Source: GCA-2686765 sp036012725 (GTDB taxonomy: Bacteria; Pseudomonadota; Alphaproteobacteria; Rhodospirillales; 2-02-FULL-58-16). Taken from it: DNA of 38,440 nucleotides. The stretch covers positions 1-38,440 of the forward strand of contig DASCPW010000092.1 in the NCBI GenBank assembly GCA_036012725.1, read 5' to 3'. The first letter of the stretch is position 1, and every line of letters starts with the position of its first letter. The notes below the pieces were generated by a model. It made no database searches and had not been told where the DNA came from. It saw only the letters and a list, made by a program, of their open reading frames with translations. This document shows positions 25,859-33,643 of this stretch, piece by piece. The translations under genes were made by a program, and so were the position numbers.

Positions 25859-26268
25859 GTATTAGATCTTTCCGCTGCATCAGGCGCGGACCTTGAGATA
25901 AAAACCACCATTCCCGGCTTTTCATCGCGGGACGGGGCGGAACTTATCAGCGTCCCCATCGCCTGTAAATGGCTTTCCCGGAATGTCCCCCGACCGAGCC
26001 AGGGAATTACCTGGGCGGCAGCGGCGCGCCGATCGGTGGTCGCCGACAGATCAATCTCTTGCAGGCTCTCGGCCACTGAGCGGGCGAGCAGCCGGGCCAT
26101 CGGCCAAGCCGGCCCGTCAACGGGTTCGACGCGAATGCCGAGATCGTCACCCAGCCGCACCCGTGGACTCAACCCATCCCCCGGCGGCGGCCTGGTAGAG
26201 GCCGGCGGCGAGCAAGCGCCAAGCCCCAGGCAGACGAGGAGCCGGCCTGCATCGGGTTTGATAGGCAA
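25855..26268 (-). CDS. Hypothetical small lipoprotein
   Basis: 137 residues with a short hydrophobic N terminus and a lipobox-like LGLGACS, so probably an exported lipoprotein. It resembles, from memory, the variable alphaproteobacterial lipoproteins encoded between pgeF and prs; the segment around LGIRVEPVDGPAWPMARLLA fits that group, but I cannot name a domain. The start is a TTG and the signal peptide is weak. The stop overlaps the prs ATG (ATGA), which supports translation of this frame at its end. It could be a shortened descendant of a longer family member. Confidence 0.5.
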   Translation of the reverse strand: MPIKPDAGRLLVCLGLGACSPPASTRPPPGDGLSPRVRLGDDLGIRVEPVDGPAWPMARLLARSVAESLQEIDLSATTDRRAAAAQVIPWLGRGTFRESHLQAMGTLISSAPSRDEKPGMVVFISRSAPDAAERSNT

Positions 26269-26279
26269 GGCTCAGTCCT

Positions 26280-26343
26280 TAGAGCAAATCCAGATTGATT
26301 GGAATCGCCAAGGGTGATCCTCCAATCTGGAGAGTTTGCTCTA
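26280..26343. repeat. Palindromic repeat element, copy B
   Basis: Same opening as copy A (TAGAGCAAATCCAGATTGATT), with an imperfect right arm ending AGTTTGCTCTA and a central GGAATCGCC...GGTGATCC hairpin. The arms have diverged by a short indel and a few substitutions, so this is an older or degraded copy. It fills the space between pgeF and the lipoprotein gene, beside a second, different palindrome. Confidence 0.8.
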
Positions 26344-26355
26344 ACTTATTGACGT

Positions 26356-26417
26356 GGAGCGGACCAACGCAATTGATCAATCTCACGAAGTGGGTTCGAT
26401 CAATCACGATCCGCTCC
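26356..26417. repeat. Second, unrelated imperfect palindrome at the end of pgeF
   Basis: Outer arms GGAGCGGA (26356-26363) and TCCGCTCC (26410-26417), inner arms ATTGATC (26372-26378) and GATCAAT (26398-26404). The right arm encodes the last few codons and stop of pgeF on the minus strand. It lies immediately beside copy B of the other palindrome. Only one copy is in the window. It may act as a 3'-end hairpin for the pgeF message; there is no T-run. Confidence 0.6.
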
Positions 26418-27170
26418 AAGCACGATGGCCGACAGGCAACGCCCGTAGTCTTTTTCGCCGCGCCGGCGGGCCCGCCGGTAGCTGAAAAAGCGCTCCTCGT
26501 CCCCGTAACTGTCAAGGGCCAGGGCATCGACGGCCTTGAGGCCGATCCCCGCCAGCCTGTGCAAGATATAGCCGGCAAGGTCGAACAGCCGCTGGCCGTC
26601 CTTGCCGGCGGGGCTGAAAAATTTCTCGTTGCCGGGGTCGTCGGCTAGAAAATCGGCCATGAACTCCAGCCCCACATGGTAAAAATCTTGGCCAATGCAA
26701 GGACCAATGGCGGCAACGATATCGCCGCTTTCGACGCCAAGCTCCCGCATTGCCTCCACGGTTGCCTCGAGGATGCCTGCGCGGGCGCCCCGCCAGCCGG
26801 CATGGGCGGCGCCGACGGCGCCCCCGCCGGCGAAAAGAACAGGCGCGCAATCGGCGCTCAGCACCCCCAGCGCGACACCCTCGCGGGCCGTCACCAGGCC
26901 GTCAATGCGCGCCGAAACCCCATCCACCCACGGCCCCTCGACGACGGCAGCGCGGCCAGAGTGAACCTGACAAGCGGTGACCAGCCGATCTCCGGACAGC
27001 CCTAGCATTTCCATCGCCCTTGAGCGGTTGCGTTCGACTTTCAGGCGGTCGTCATGGGAACCGGGAGCGCAGTTCAGCGATGCGTAAATTCCTTCGCTGA
27101 CACCGCCCCGGCGGCTGAAAAAAGCATGCCGGACGCCGCCCGCCCGGTCGAGAACTTGGCTGATGATCAT
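26400..27170 (-). CDS. pgeF: Multi-copper polyphenol oxidoreductase-like protein, peptidoglycan editing factor PgeF/YfiH
   Basis: DUF152/YfiH family. Members have been reported as purine nucleoside phosphorylase/adenosine deaminase-type enzymes and, in E. coli, as limiting mis-incorporation into peptidoglycan precursors. 256 residues with the metal-ligand blocks QVHSG, LSADCAPVL and AAHAGWRGA, then IGPCIGQDFY and a C-terminal RFFSYRR motif. Single domain, no signal peptide, so cytoplasmic. It lies 48 bases after midA on the same strand. The 3' end falls inside a palindrome. Confidence 0.92.
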   Translation of the reverse strand: MIISQVLDRAGGVRHAFFSRRGGVSEGIYASLNCAPGSHDDRLKVERNRSRAMEMLGLSGDRLVTACQVHSGRAAVVEGPWVDGVSARIDGLVTAREGVALGVLSADCAPVLFAGGGAVGAAHAGWRGARAGILEATVEAMRELGVESGDIVAAIGPCIGQDFYHVGLEFMADFLADDPGNEKFFSPAGKDGQRLFDLAGYILHRLAGIGLKAVDALALDSYGDEERFFSYRRARRRGEKDYGRCLSAIVLGADRD

Positions 27171-27218
27171 CTTTGCATTATGGGGCTAACCGTTGGGATT
27201 TGAAAATGCCAACAGTGT

Positions 27219-28304
27219 TCACTCGAAACCGGGGGGAATCGCCGCCCCCGGCGGTACGATGGCCAGGGCCTTGAACAAACGTCCCATGCCTTCCTCGCCG
27301 AGCAGGCGCTTTCGCGTCTGGGCTATGTCGTTGGCTTGTTCCGGGCTCGCCCTGAGGGCCAACGCCTCGGCCCTAACACCCAAACCCAAATGACCGAGGA
27401 ATTCCCCTTGCGGCACCGGCCCAAAGACAACGACGCCGGCCTCGCCGGCCGCCCTGGCCAGGGCCAGGAAATCCACATGCGCCGTCAGGTCGGCCTCGCC
27501 CGGCATGGCGAGGACGTCGTGATAGCGGTGGCCCTTGACCGCCTGTAGGGTGTCCCCCACCGCATGCTGGCCATGACCGTAATCGACAATCAGCGCCGCG
27601 CCACCGCAATCTCTCACTCGCTGGGCGATGGCGAAAGCCAGTTCGGCTGCGGCGGGGCGGACCTCGACCAGGGCGCCAACGGGCGAGGCGGCCAATTGGC
27701 GTGGTATCGGCGGGGTCTCCTCCCAAGGCGGGGAAAGGACGAAGCGGAACTCCTCGCCTTCGAGGGCGACCAGGCGCTCTCGCCAGCCCGCCGCCGTGCG
27801 TTGGAACTGGCGAACCGGCAGGGCGTCGAAGAATTCATTGGCGATCAGCAGCAAAGGGCCGGTCGGGACCCGCGAGAAATCATCATGCCAGAGCGCCCGG
27901 CGATCCGCCGCCAGGGTACTCAAGCTTTGCCGCTGGCGGCGGCGCAAGAAGGGGCTGGTCTCCACCATGTGCAAGTCGATGGCGGCGGCAAAGCCCGGCA
28001 CCGCCGCCGCCGCCCGCAAGGCATCGGCCATGAGCGTCCCCCGGCCGGGACCAAGCTCGACCAGATTGACGCGTTCGGGCGACCCCATTTCCCGCCACAG
28101 GGCGGCGCACCAAATGCCGATAATTTCCCCAAACATCTGGCTGATCTCCGGGGCGGTGGTGAAATCCCCGGCGGCGCCCAGGGGATCACGGAACATGTAA
28201 TAGCCATGCTCGGAATGGCATAGCGCTTGTTGCATATACTGGGCGACGGTGAGAGGGCCTTCGGCCTTGATTCGGCGGCGCAGATAATCGGCGAGCGGGC
28301 TCAC
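27219..28304 (-). CDS. Class I SAM-dependent methyltransferase of the MidA/NDUFAF7 family
   Basis: 361 residues. Mitochondrial NDUFAF7 dimethylates an Arg of complex I subunit NDUFS2; bacterial members may do the same on NuoD, which is an inference. Conserved blocks: GPLTVAQYMQQALCHSEHGYY, GDFTTAPEISQMFGE, the SAM-binding ELGPGRGTLMADALR, and LLIANEFFDALPV, then a C-terminal LIVDYGHG. The GTG at 28304 overlaps the lgt stop (GTGA). The frame is open almost to 29000, but that part is a shadow of lgt. Confidence 0.9.
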   Translation of the reverse strand: MSPLADYLRRRIKAEGPLTVAQYMQQALCHSEHGYYMFRDPLGAAGDFTTAPEISQMFGEIIGIWCAALWREMGSPERVNLVELGPGRGTLMADALRAAAAVPGFAAAIDLHMVETSPFLRRRQRQSLSTLAADRRALWHDDFSRVPTGPLLLIANEFFDALPVRQFQRTAAGWRERLVALEGEEFRFVLSPPWEETPPIPRQLAASPVGALVEVRPAAAELAFAIAQRVRDCGGAALIVDYGHGQHAVGDTLQAVKGHRYHDVLAMPGEADLTAHVDFLALARAAGEAGVVVFGPVPQGEFLGHLGLGVRAEALALRASPEQANDIAQTRKRLLGEEGMGRLFKALAIVPPGAAIPPGFE

Positions 28305-29095
28305 TTGGCCGTTTCCCGCCTGAACGAGCGGAAAACCAGGTAAAGCCCCAGCACGATCATCGGCGCCGACAGCGCCTGGCCGGCGGTCAAGACCCCGATA
28401 TAGCCGTCCGCGGGCTCTCGGAAGAATTCGGCGAACGAGCGCAAGACGCCGTAGCTGGCCAGAAACACCCCGATCAGGAAGCCGGGGCGACGGCGCCGGG
28501 ATTGCCGCCGCCACAACAGATAAAGAATGACGAACAGCGCCACGCCCTCCAGCCCGGCCTCGTAAAGCTGGCTCGGATGGCGCGGCGCCAGGCCGCCATG
28601 GGGAAAAACCATGGCCCAAGAAACGTCGCTGATGCGGCCGTAAAGTTCGCCGTTGATGAAGTTGGCCAGACGGCCCAGAAACAGGCCGATGGGGGTGGCG
28701 CAGGCGACGATGTCGGCCAGGGGCAGAAACTTGACGCGGCGCTTGCGGCAGAACCAGGCGCCGGCGGCGGCGACGCCCAGCAACCCGCCATGAAACGACA
28801 TGCCGCCCTCCCAGATCCGCAGGATGGCCAGCGGGTCGTGCAGGTAGTAGCCGTCGCCGTAGAACAATACGTGGCCGGCCCGCCCGCCCAAGACCACGCC
28901 CAAGGTCGCCCAGACCAGGAAATCGTCGATCTCCGCCTTGCCTGCCACCCGTGGCGGACGCTTGCCCAGAAACCGCAAGTAGCGCCAAGCGATCAGCAGG
29001 CCGGCGATATAGGCGAGCGAGTACCAGCGGATCGCCAGCGGCCCCAATTCGACGAGGACGGGATCGATGCTCGGGTAGGGGATGACGAAAGTCAT
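28301..29095 (-). CDS. lgt: Prolipoprotein diacylglyceryl transferase
   Basis: Inner-membrane enzyme that attaches diacylglycerol from phosphatidylglycerol to the lipobox Cys of prolipoproteins. 264 residues, seven hydrophobic segments. The signature region ATPIGLFLGRLANFINGELYGR is present, as are FHGGLLGV and HPSQLYEAGLEG, which carry the essential Arg and His residues. It follows hldD by 30 bases and overlaps the methyltransferase gene. Its expected clients here include the S41 peptidase and the small lipoprotein. Confidence 0.95.
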   Translation of the reverse strand: MTFVIPYPSIDPVLVELGPLAIRWYSLAYIAGLLIAWRYLRFLGKRPPRVAGKAEIDDFLVWATLGVVLGGRAGHVLFYGDGYYLHDPLAILRIWEGGMSFHGGLLGVAAAGAWFCRKRRVKFLPLADIVACATPIGLFLGRLANFINGELYGRISDVSWAMVFPHGGLAPRHPSQLYEAGLEGVALFVILYLLWRRQSRRRRPGFLIGVFLASYGVLRSFAEFFREPADGYIGVLTAGQALSAPMIVLGLYLVFRSFRRETAK

Positions 29096-29125
29096 GCCGG
29101 TGGCGGTTTTCCAGACAGCCGTCCG

Positions 29126-30112
29126 TTAGAGGTAACGATCGTCGGTGTCGAGGTATTCGGTAACGTATTTGCCGACCCCTTCGTCGAGCGGTGTGAAGGG
29201 TTTGTCATAACCGGCGGCGGCGAGGCGATCCATCTTGGACTCGGTGAAATACTGATATTTGCCGCGGATGGCCTCGGGCGTCGGCACGTACTCGATCCGG
29301 GGTTCCTTGCCCAGCGCCCGGCAGACGGCCGTTGCCAGGTCGGCGAACGAGCGCGCCTTGCCGGTGCCGCAGTTGAACAGTCCGCTGGCGTCGGCATTTT
29401 CGATAAACCACATTACTAGTTCCGCGCAGTCGCCGACCCAGATGAAGTCACGTTTCTGGCCGCCGTCCTGGTAATCCGGATGGTGCGACTTGAACAGCCG
29501 TACCGGCTTTCCGTCCTTGGCATCGGGGAAAATTCCGGCAACGACGCTCTGCTGGCCACCTTTGTGGTACTCGTTGGGACCGTAGACGTTAAAGAACTTC
29601 AGGCCGACCAACTGCGGCGGACCGGGTTCACCATCAGCGAGCATGCGGACGATACGCCGATCGAATAGATGCTTGCTCCAACCGTAAGGGTTGAGAGGAC
29701 GAAGCCGGGACAGTGCCTCGGGCGCGGCGTCATCGTCGAAACCTTGCCCGCCATCGCCATAAGTCGCCGCCGAGGAGGCGTAAAGGAAGCGGATGCCATA
29801 GCCGGCGCACCATTTCCACAGCCCCAGGGATAATTTGAAGTTGGTATTGAGAACGTGATCCACATCGGTTGCCGTCGTCGACGAGACGGCGCCCATGTGA
29901 ATGACCGCCTCGATGGCGGAGCGGTTGTCCTCGAGGAAATCATAAAGGTGATCGGGATGGACTATCTCGGCCAACTCGCGTTTGCAGATGTTACGCCATT
30001 TTTCGCCGTCGCGGAGCCGGTCGCAAATGACGACCGGTCCCTTGCCGCGCTGCTCCAACGCCGCGACGATGTTGGAACCGATGAAACCGGCGCCTCCCGT
30101 CACCAAGAACAT
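29126..30112 (-). CDS. hldD: ADP-L-glycero-D-manno-heptose 6-epimerase
   Basis: Last enzyme of ADP-heptose synthesis for the LPS inner core; extended SDR fold. 328 residues: NADP-binding TGGAGFIGSN at the N terminus, AVSSTTATD, the SSAATYG block with catalytic Ser, and YGWSK with the Tyr-Lys pair. FFNVYGPNEYHKG and the C-terminal IRGKYQYFTE are HldD-specific and separate it from UDP-sugar epimerases. No other heptose gene (hldE, gmhA) is in the window. It begins the minus-strand run that continues through lgt. Confidence 0.94.
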   Translation of the reverse strand: MFLVTGGAGFIGSNIVAALEQRGKGPVVICDRLRDGEKWRNICKRELAEIVHPDHLYDFLEDNRSAIEAVIHMGAVSSTTATDVDHVLNTNFKLSLGLWKWCAGYGIRFLYASSAATYGDGGQGFDDDAAPEALSRLRPLNPYGWSKHLFDRRIVRMLADGEPGPPQLVGLKFFNVYGPNEYHKGGQQSVVAGIFPDAKDGKPVRLFKSHHPDYQDGGQKRDFIWVGDCAELVMWFIENADASGLFNCGTGKARSFADLATAVCRALGKEPRIEYVPTPEAIRGKYQYFTESKMDRLAAAGYDKPFTPLDEGVGKYVTEYLDTDDRYL

Positions 30113-30205
30113 GGATGTTTTCCCCTACGCTGTTAAAGGTTTCGTTAAAGGACAAACGTTTATAGGCCCGCCGCCGCCCCGCAAGCAACAGCGCACATGC
30201 CCCGC

Positions 30206-30925
30206 CTACCATCCTTCACATAAAAGTTTATCCACGTATTGCGGCACGGTTCGCGACGCCGGTCCGTAGATCGCCTGGGTGAACAGGCTGGCCCCTTGCG
30301 AGGGTTCCAGGTTTAGTTCCACCGTCGCCGCCCGGGTCCTGGCGGTGACATGCCGGACGAAGCCTGCGGCCGGATAAACGCTGCCCGAAGTGCCGATGGA
30401 AAGGAACAGCGAACAGCCATCTAGAGCTGTGTAAATGCGTTCCATCTGCAAGGGCATTTCGCCGAACCAGACCACGTGGGGGCGCAGGCCGCCGGTCCGC
30501 CCGCAGGCCGCGCAGGCATGCCGCGCCGAAAGGTCGTCCTCGCAGCGGACCACATGGCCGCAGATCTGGCAACGCGTTTTCAGCAGTTCACCATGCATGT
30601 GCGAAAGATTGCGGCTGCCGGCGCGCTCGTGCAGGTCGTCGATGTTCTGGGTCACCACCAGGACTTGGCCCGGCCAATCGTCTTCGAACTTGGCCAAGGC
30701 AAAGTGGGCGGCGTTGGGCTCGATGTTCGCCGCCGTCAGCCTGGCGCGCCGGTGGTTATAAAATTCATGGACGCGGACGGGATCGCGGGCGAAGGCCTCG
30801 GGGGTGGCCACGTCCTCGACGCGGACGCGGGCCCAGATGCCGTCGGCGTCGCGAAAGGTGTCAAGGCCCGACTCCCTTGAAATTCCGGCGCCGGTGAGGA
30901 TGACGATGCTCTGTTCGGAGTTCAT
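30206..30925 (-). CDS. cobB: NAD-dependent protein deacylase (sirtuin, CobB/SIRT5 class)
   Basis: 239 residues. NAD-binding TGAGISRESGL, TQNIDDLHERAG and catalytic His in HMHGELLKTRC, and two Cys pairs for zinc (CQICGH and CAACG). Tyr56 and Arg59 form the YxxR motif (FYNHRR) that in SIRT5 and E. coli CobB binds acidic acyl groups, so desuccinylation is expected as well as deacetylation. It diverges from the phosphatase gene at 31001. Confidence 0.93.
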   Translation of the reverse strand: MNSEQSIVILTGAGISRESGLDTFRDADGIWARVRVEDVATPEAFARDPVRVHEFYNHRRARLTAANIEPNAAHFALAKFEDDWPGQVLVVTQNIDDLHERAGSRNLSHMHGELLKTRCQICGHVVRCEDDLSARHACAACGRTGGLRPHVVWFGEMPLQMERIYTALDGCSLFLSIGTSGSVYPAAGFVRHVTARTRAATVELNLEPSQGASLFTQAIYGPASRTVPQYVDKLLCEGW

Positions 30926-31000
30926 TGTTCATTCAAAGGCGGCACGGATCATGATAATCCTATACGAACTCGTGGGTGTTTTTAAAATAAGGTCGCGGCG

Positions 31001-31483
31001 ATGCCTGGCTCGGTTAAGGTGCTGTTCGTTTGCATGGGTAACATCTGCCGCTCGCCGAGCGCCGAGGGGGTGTTCCGCAAGCTGTTGGAGAGCGAGGGCT
31101 TGAGCGAGGCCGTCATCGTCGATTCCGCCGCCACTCATGACTATAACATCGGCAACCCGCCCGATTCGCGCGCCCAGAAGGCGGCGCGGCGGCGCGGCAT
31201 CGATTTGAGCGGACAACGGGCGCGCCTCGTCAGACCCGAGGATTTCAGACGCTTCGATTACATCCTGACGATGGATCGCGACAACCGCGCCGACCTGGCC
31301 CATATCTGCCCGCCGGGAGAAGAGCACCGGCTCGGGATGTTCCTGGAATTCGCGCCGCACTTGGAATGGCGCGACGTACCCGACCCTTATTTAGGCGGCA
31401 TTGCCGCCTTTGAATTCGTCTTCGACCTGCTCGAGGCAGCGGCCGCCGGCCTGCTCGCAAACATCCGCCAACATCATTTATGA
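31001..31483 (+). CDS. Low-molecular-weight protein-tyrosine phosphatase family protein
   Basis: 160 residues with the N-terminal P-loop C11-MGNIC-R17-S of the LMW-PTP family and the general-acid Asp in VPDPYLGG near the C terminus. Besides phosphotyrosine, family members encoded next to fructosamine-kinase homologues have been linked to dephosphorylating ribulosamine-5-phosphates on glycated proteins. A fructosamine-kinase homologue lies two genes downstream here, so that role is a reasonable inference. The ATG at 31001 gives the normal N terminus. Confidence 0.92.
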   Translation: MPGSVKVLFVCMGNICRSPSAEGVFRKLLESEGLSEAVIVDSAATHDYNIGNPPDSRAQKAARRRGIDLSGQRARLVRPEDFRRFDYILTMDRDNRADLAHICPPGEEHRLGMFLEFAPHLEWRDVPDPYLGGIAAFEFVFDLLEAAAAGLLANIRQHHL

Positions 31484-31551
31484 AATTATGCTATAATCTA
31501 GGCGTCACAAGCGCCTTGCCGCGCAATCCACGATTTTGTTCAGGAATAACC

Positions 31552-32133
31552 GTGATCACGGTACGTAAACCTTTACTGATGAAAATGGGAATGGCCGGAA
31601 TTTTCTTCTCCGGGCCTGCCCTGGCGCAACATCCCAGCCACGCCAAATGCGGGGCCAACAGCATATCCGTGCTCAACAAACAGACGAACAAGCACCAATG
31701 CGTGAAAATGATCGCCCAGCAGCGGCAAAAACAAACCCGCGCCCTGCGTGACAAAATGTTGCGCTTGAGGGAGATGCAATCCCAGTCCCCCCTGCCCGAA
31801 AAGGAACTGAGACGTCGCCAATCGCAACGCCAAGCAGAGCAGAAAATGCTGCAGGCGAAGCTCAAGCAACGGCAAGCCCGCTTGCGGCAGCAGTCGCGGC
31901 GGCTGATTTTGGATGCCCGGCAGCGGCAGCGCACTTTTCAACAGCAGCTGATCAACAGGCAATTGCGGGCGTCGAAAGCTCAACAACAGCAACAACTCCA
32001 GCAACCGGAGGCAGAGCGGCAAGCACGGAACAGAAAACAGGTTCAGGCCACGCATCGGCAAACAGAGACATTGCGAAATAAAGTGATACTGAACCGCCGG
32101 CGGGTGCTCAACCAACTGCGGGAGCTACAGTAA
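31552..32133 (+). CDS. Unrecognised exported Gln/Arg-rich coiled-coil protein
   Basis: No family recognised. The GTG at 31552 is preceded by AGGA at six bases, a better start than the open frame from 31480. The 193-residue product has a signal peptide ending ALA before Gln26, two Cys 17 residues apart (Cys33, Cys50) that could form a disulfide, then about 140 residues very rich in Gln and Arg with almost no aromatic residues, predicted as a long helix or coiled coil. It is strongly basic, so it might bind an anionic partner in the periplasm. It lies between the phosphatase and the fructosamine-kinase homologue. Confidence 0.65.
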   Translation: MITVRKPLLMKMGMAGIFFSGPALAQHPSHAKCGANSISVLNKQTNKHQCVKMIAQQRQKQTRALRDKMLRLREMQSQSPLPEKELRRRQSQRQAEQKMLQAKLKQRQARLRQQSRRLILDARQRQRTFQQQLINRQLRASKAQQQQQLQQPEAERQARNRKQVQATHRQTETLRNKVILNRRRVLNQLRELQ

Positions 32134-32224
32134 TGTCGCCGAACACGGCTTCGCCGCTTGACAAAGCCCGTGGCCCGTTGGGAAAAGCCACCATCCCGCC
32201 CTTCATTTAAACCCGAGACGACGG

Positions 32225-33079
32225 GTGCGCCGCGACATCGAGGATCTTATCGCCCAGGCCACCGGGTCGCGGCCGCGGGGCAGCTCGCCGATGAGCGGAG
32301 GCTGCGTCGGCGAGGTCACGCGGGTCGACCTGGAGAATGGGCAAACCATTGTCGCCAAGATCGGCGGGCCGGGCAGTGGTCTTGCCGTGGAAGGCCACAT
32401 GTTGCGCTATCTTGGCGGACATAGCCGCCTGCCGGTGCCGGCCGTCCTGTATGCCGAGGAACGTTTGTTGCTGATGGCCTATGTGGAAACGGACGGCGCC
32501 TTGACCGCCGGCGCCGAAGTCCACGCCGCCGACCTTTTGGCCGATCTTCACGCCATCACCGACGAGGCTTTCGGTTTCGGCAAGGACACCGTCATCGGCG
32601 GCCTTCATCAGCCCAATCCCCGAACCACGAGCTGGCTGGCTTTTTTCCGCGATCAAAGGCTCCTTTACATGGGCCGGGAAGCCTTGCGGGCCGGACGCCT
32701 GCCGGGGAGACTAATGGGCCGGCTGGAGACCTTTGCCGGACGCTTGCAGAGGTGGCTCGACGACGGCTCGCGGCCGGCTCTCGTTCACGGCGACCTGTGG
32801 ACCGGCAACGTGCTTTGCAAGGACGGGCGCGTCGCCGCTTTCATTGATCCCGCCGTCTATTACGCCGACGCCGAGATAGAACTGGCTTTCGGCACCCTGT
32901 TTGGGACCTTCGGGGAAGCCTTTTTCGACCGCTACCGGGAGCATCGTCCATTGCAACCCGGCTTCTTCGAGGAGCGCCGCGACCTCTACAGCCTTTATCC
33001 GCTCTTAGTGCACGTGCGCCTGTTCGGCGGCTCCTATGTGGGCTCGGTCGAGCGGACGCTTCGCCAATTCGGCTGCTAG
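32225..33079 (+). CDS. Fructosamine kinase family protein
   Basis: 284 residues with an aminoglycoside-phosphotransferase-like kinase fold. GGCVGEVTRVDL forms the nucleotide loop, VAKIGGPG has the ATP Lys, LVHGDLWTGNVL the catalytic loop, and IDPAVYYADAEIELAF the metal site. Bacterial homologues mostly phosphorylate ribulosamines or erythrulosamines on proteins, starting their removal (deglycation). The GTG at 32225 lacks a clear Shine-Dalgarno. Its TAG stop lies in a CTAG that also supplies the stop of convergent thpR. Confidence 0.9.
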   Translation: MRRDIEDLIAQATGSRPRGSSPMSGGCVGEVTRVDLENGQTIVAKIGGPGSGLAVEGHMLRYLGGHSRLPVPAVLYAEERLLLMAYVETDGALTAGAEVHAADLLADLHAITDEAFGFGKDTVIGGLHQPNPRTTSWLAFFRDQRLLYMGREALRAGRLPGRLMGRLETFAGRLQRWLDDGSRPALVHGDLWTGNVLCKDGRVAAFIDPAVYYADAEIELAFGTLFGTFGEAFFDRYREHRPLQPGFFEERRDLYSLYPLLVHVRLFGGSYVGSVERTLRQFGC

Positions 33080-33624
33080 TCTCCCTTGCCGCTGCCAAGG
33101 GGATAGTCGGCCAGGGCCTCGTACTGGGCGCCGCCGGGGTTGAGGTAACTGTGGAACAAAGTGAAATGCCCGACCGCAAACGGCCCGGCGCGAAAGTTGC
33201 CATGGCTTTCCAAAAAGAGACCGACCTTGGCCGCCGGCACGCGCCTGAGACGGGCCAGGGTGACATGCGGTTTGAACTTGCGGCCGTCGGCTTCGAAGCC
33301 GGCGCGGACGATGGCTGATTCGACCTTTTTGCGAAGATGCGCCAAGGCCTCGGATTTATCGACGCCAGCCCAAACACTACGCACCCGGCGGCCCTGGCTG
33401 AAACAGCCCAGGGCGCCCAGGGACATCTGGAAACTAGGGCACTGCACCGCCGCCAAGGCGGCGTCGATGTCCTCGCCCCTGGCGCCATCCACCTCGCCGA
33501 TGAAACGCAATGTCACGTGCATGTTGCCGGCCGCCACCCAGCGCGCGCCAGGTAGGCCGGCGCCGAGGCCGGAAAGACGTAGACGCGCCGGGCCCGGCAG
33601 TGGTATGCCAATGAAAAGGCGCAT
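33076..33624 (-). CDS. thpR: RNA 2',3'-cyclic phosphodiesterase
   Basis: 2H phosphoesterase of the LigT/ThpR family, opening 2',3'-cyclic phosphates on RNA ends. 182 residues with both HxTx motifs (MHVTLRF and PHVTLAR). The ATG at 33624 gives the typical MRLFIGIPLP start; the frame is open further upstream but without family similarity. Tail-to-tail with the fructosamine-kinase homologue, both stops using one CTAG. Confidence 0.92.
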   Translation of the reverse strand: MRLFIGIPLPGPARLRLSGLGAGLPGARWVAAGNMHVTLRFIGEVDGARGEDIDAALAAVQCPSFQMSLGALGCFSQGRRVRSVWAGVDKSEALAHLRKKVESAIVRAGFEADGRKFKPHVTLARLRRVPAAKVGLFLESHGNFRAGPFAVGHFTLFHSYLNPGGAQYEALADYPLGSGKGD

Positions 33625-33643
33625 CTCGGGTTGACTCCGCTGC

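Noticed and set aside
28305..28988. Upstream extension of the MidA-type methyltransferase frame through lgt
   Set aside because: The extension is Arg/Gly-rich shadow of lgt; the GTG at 28304 overlapping the lgt stop gives the normal N terminus.
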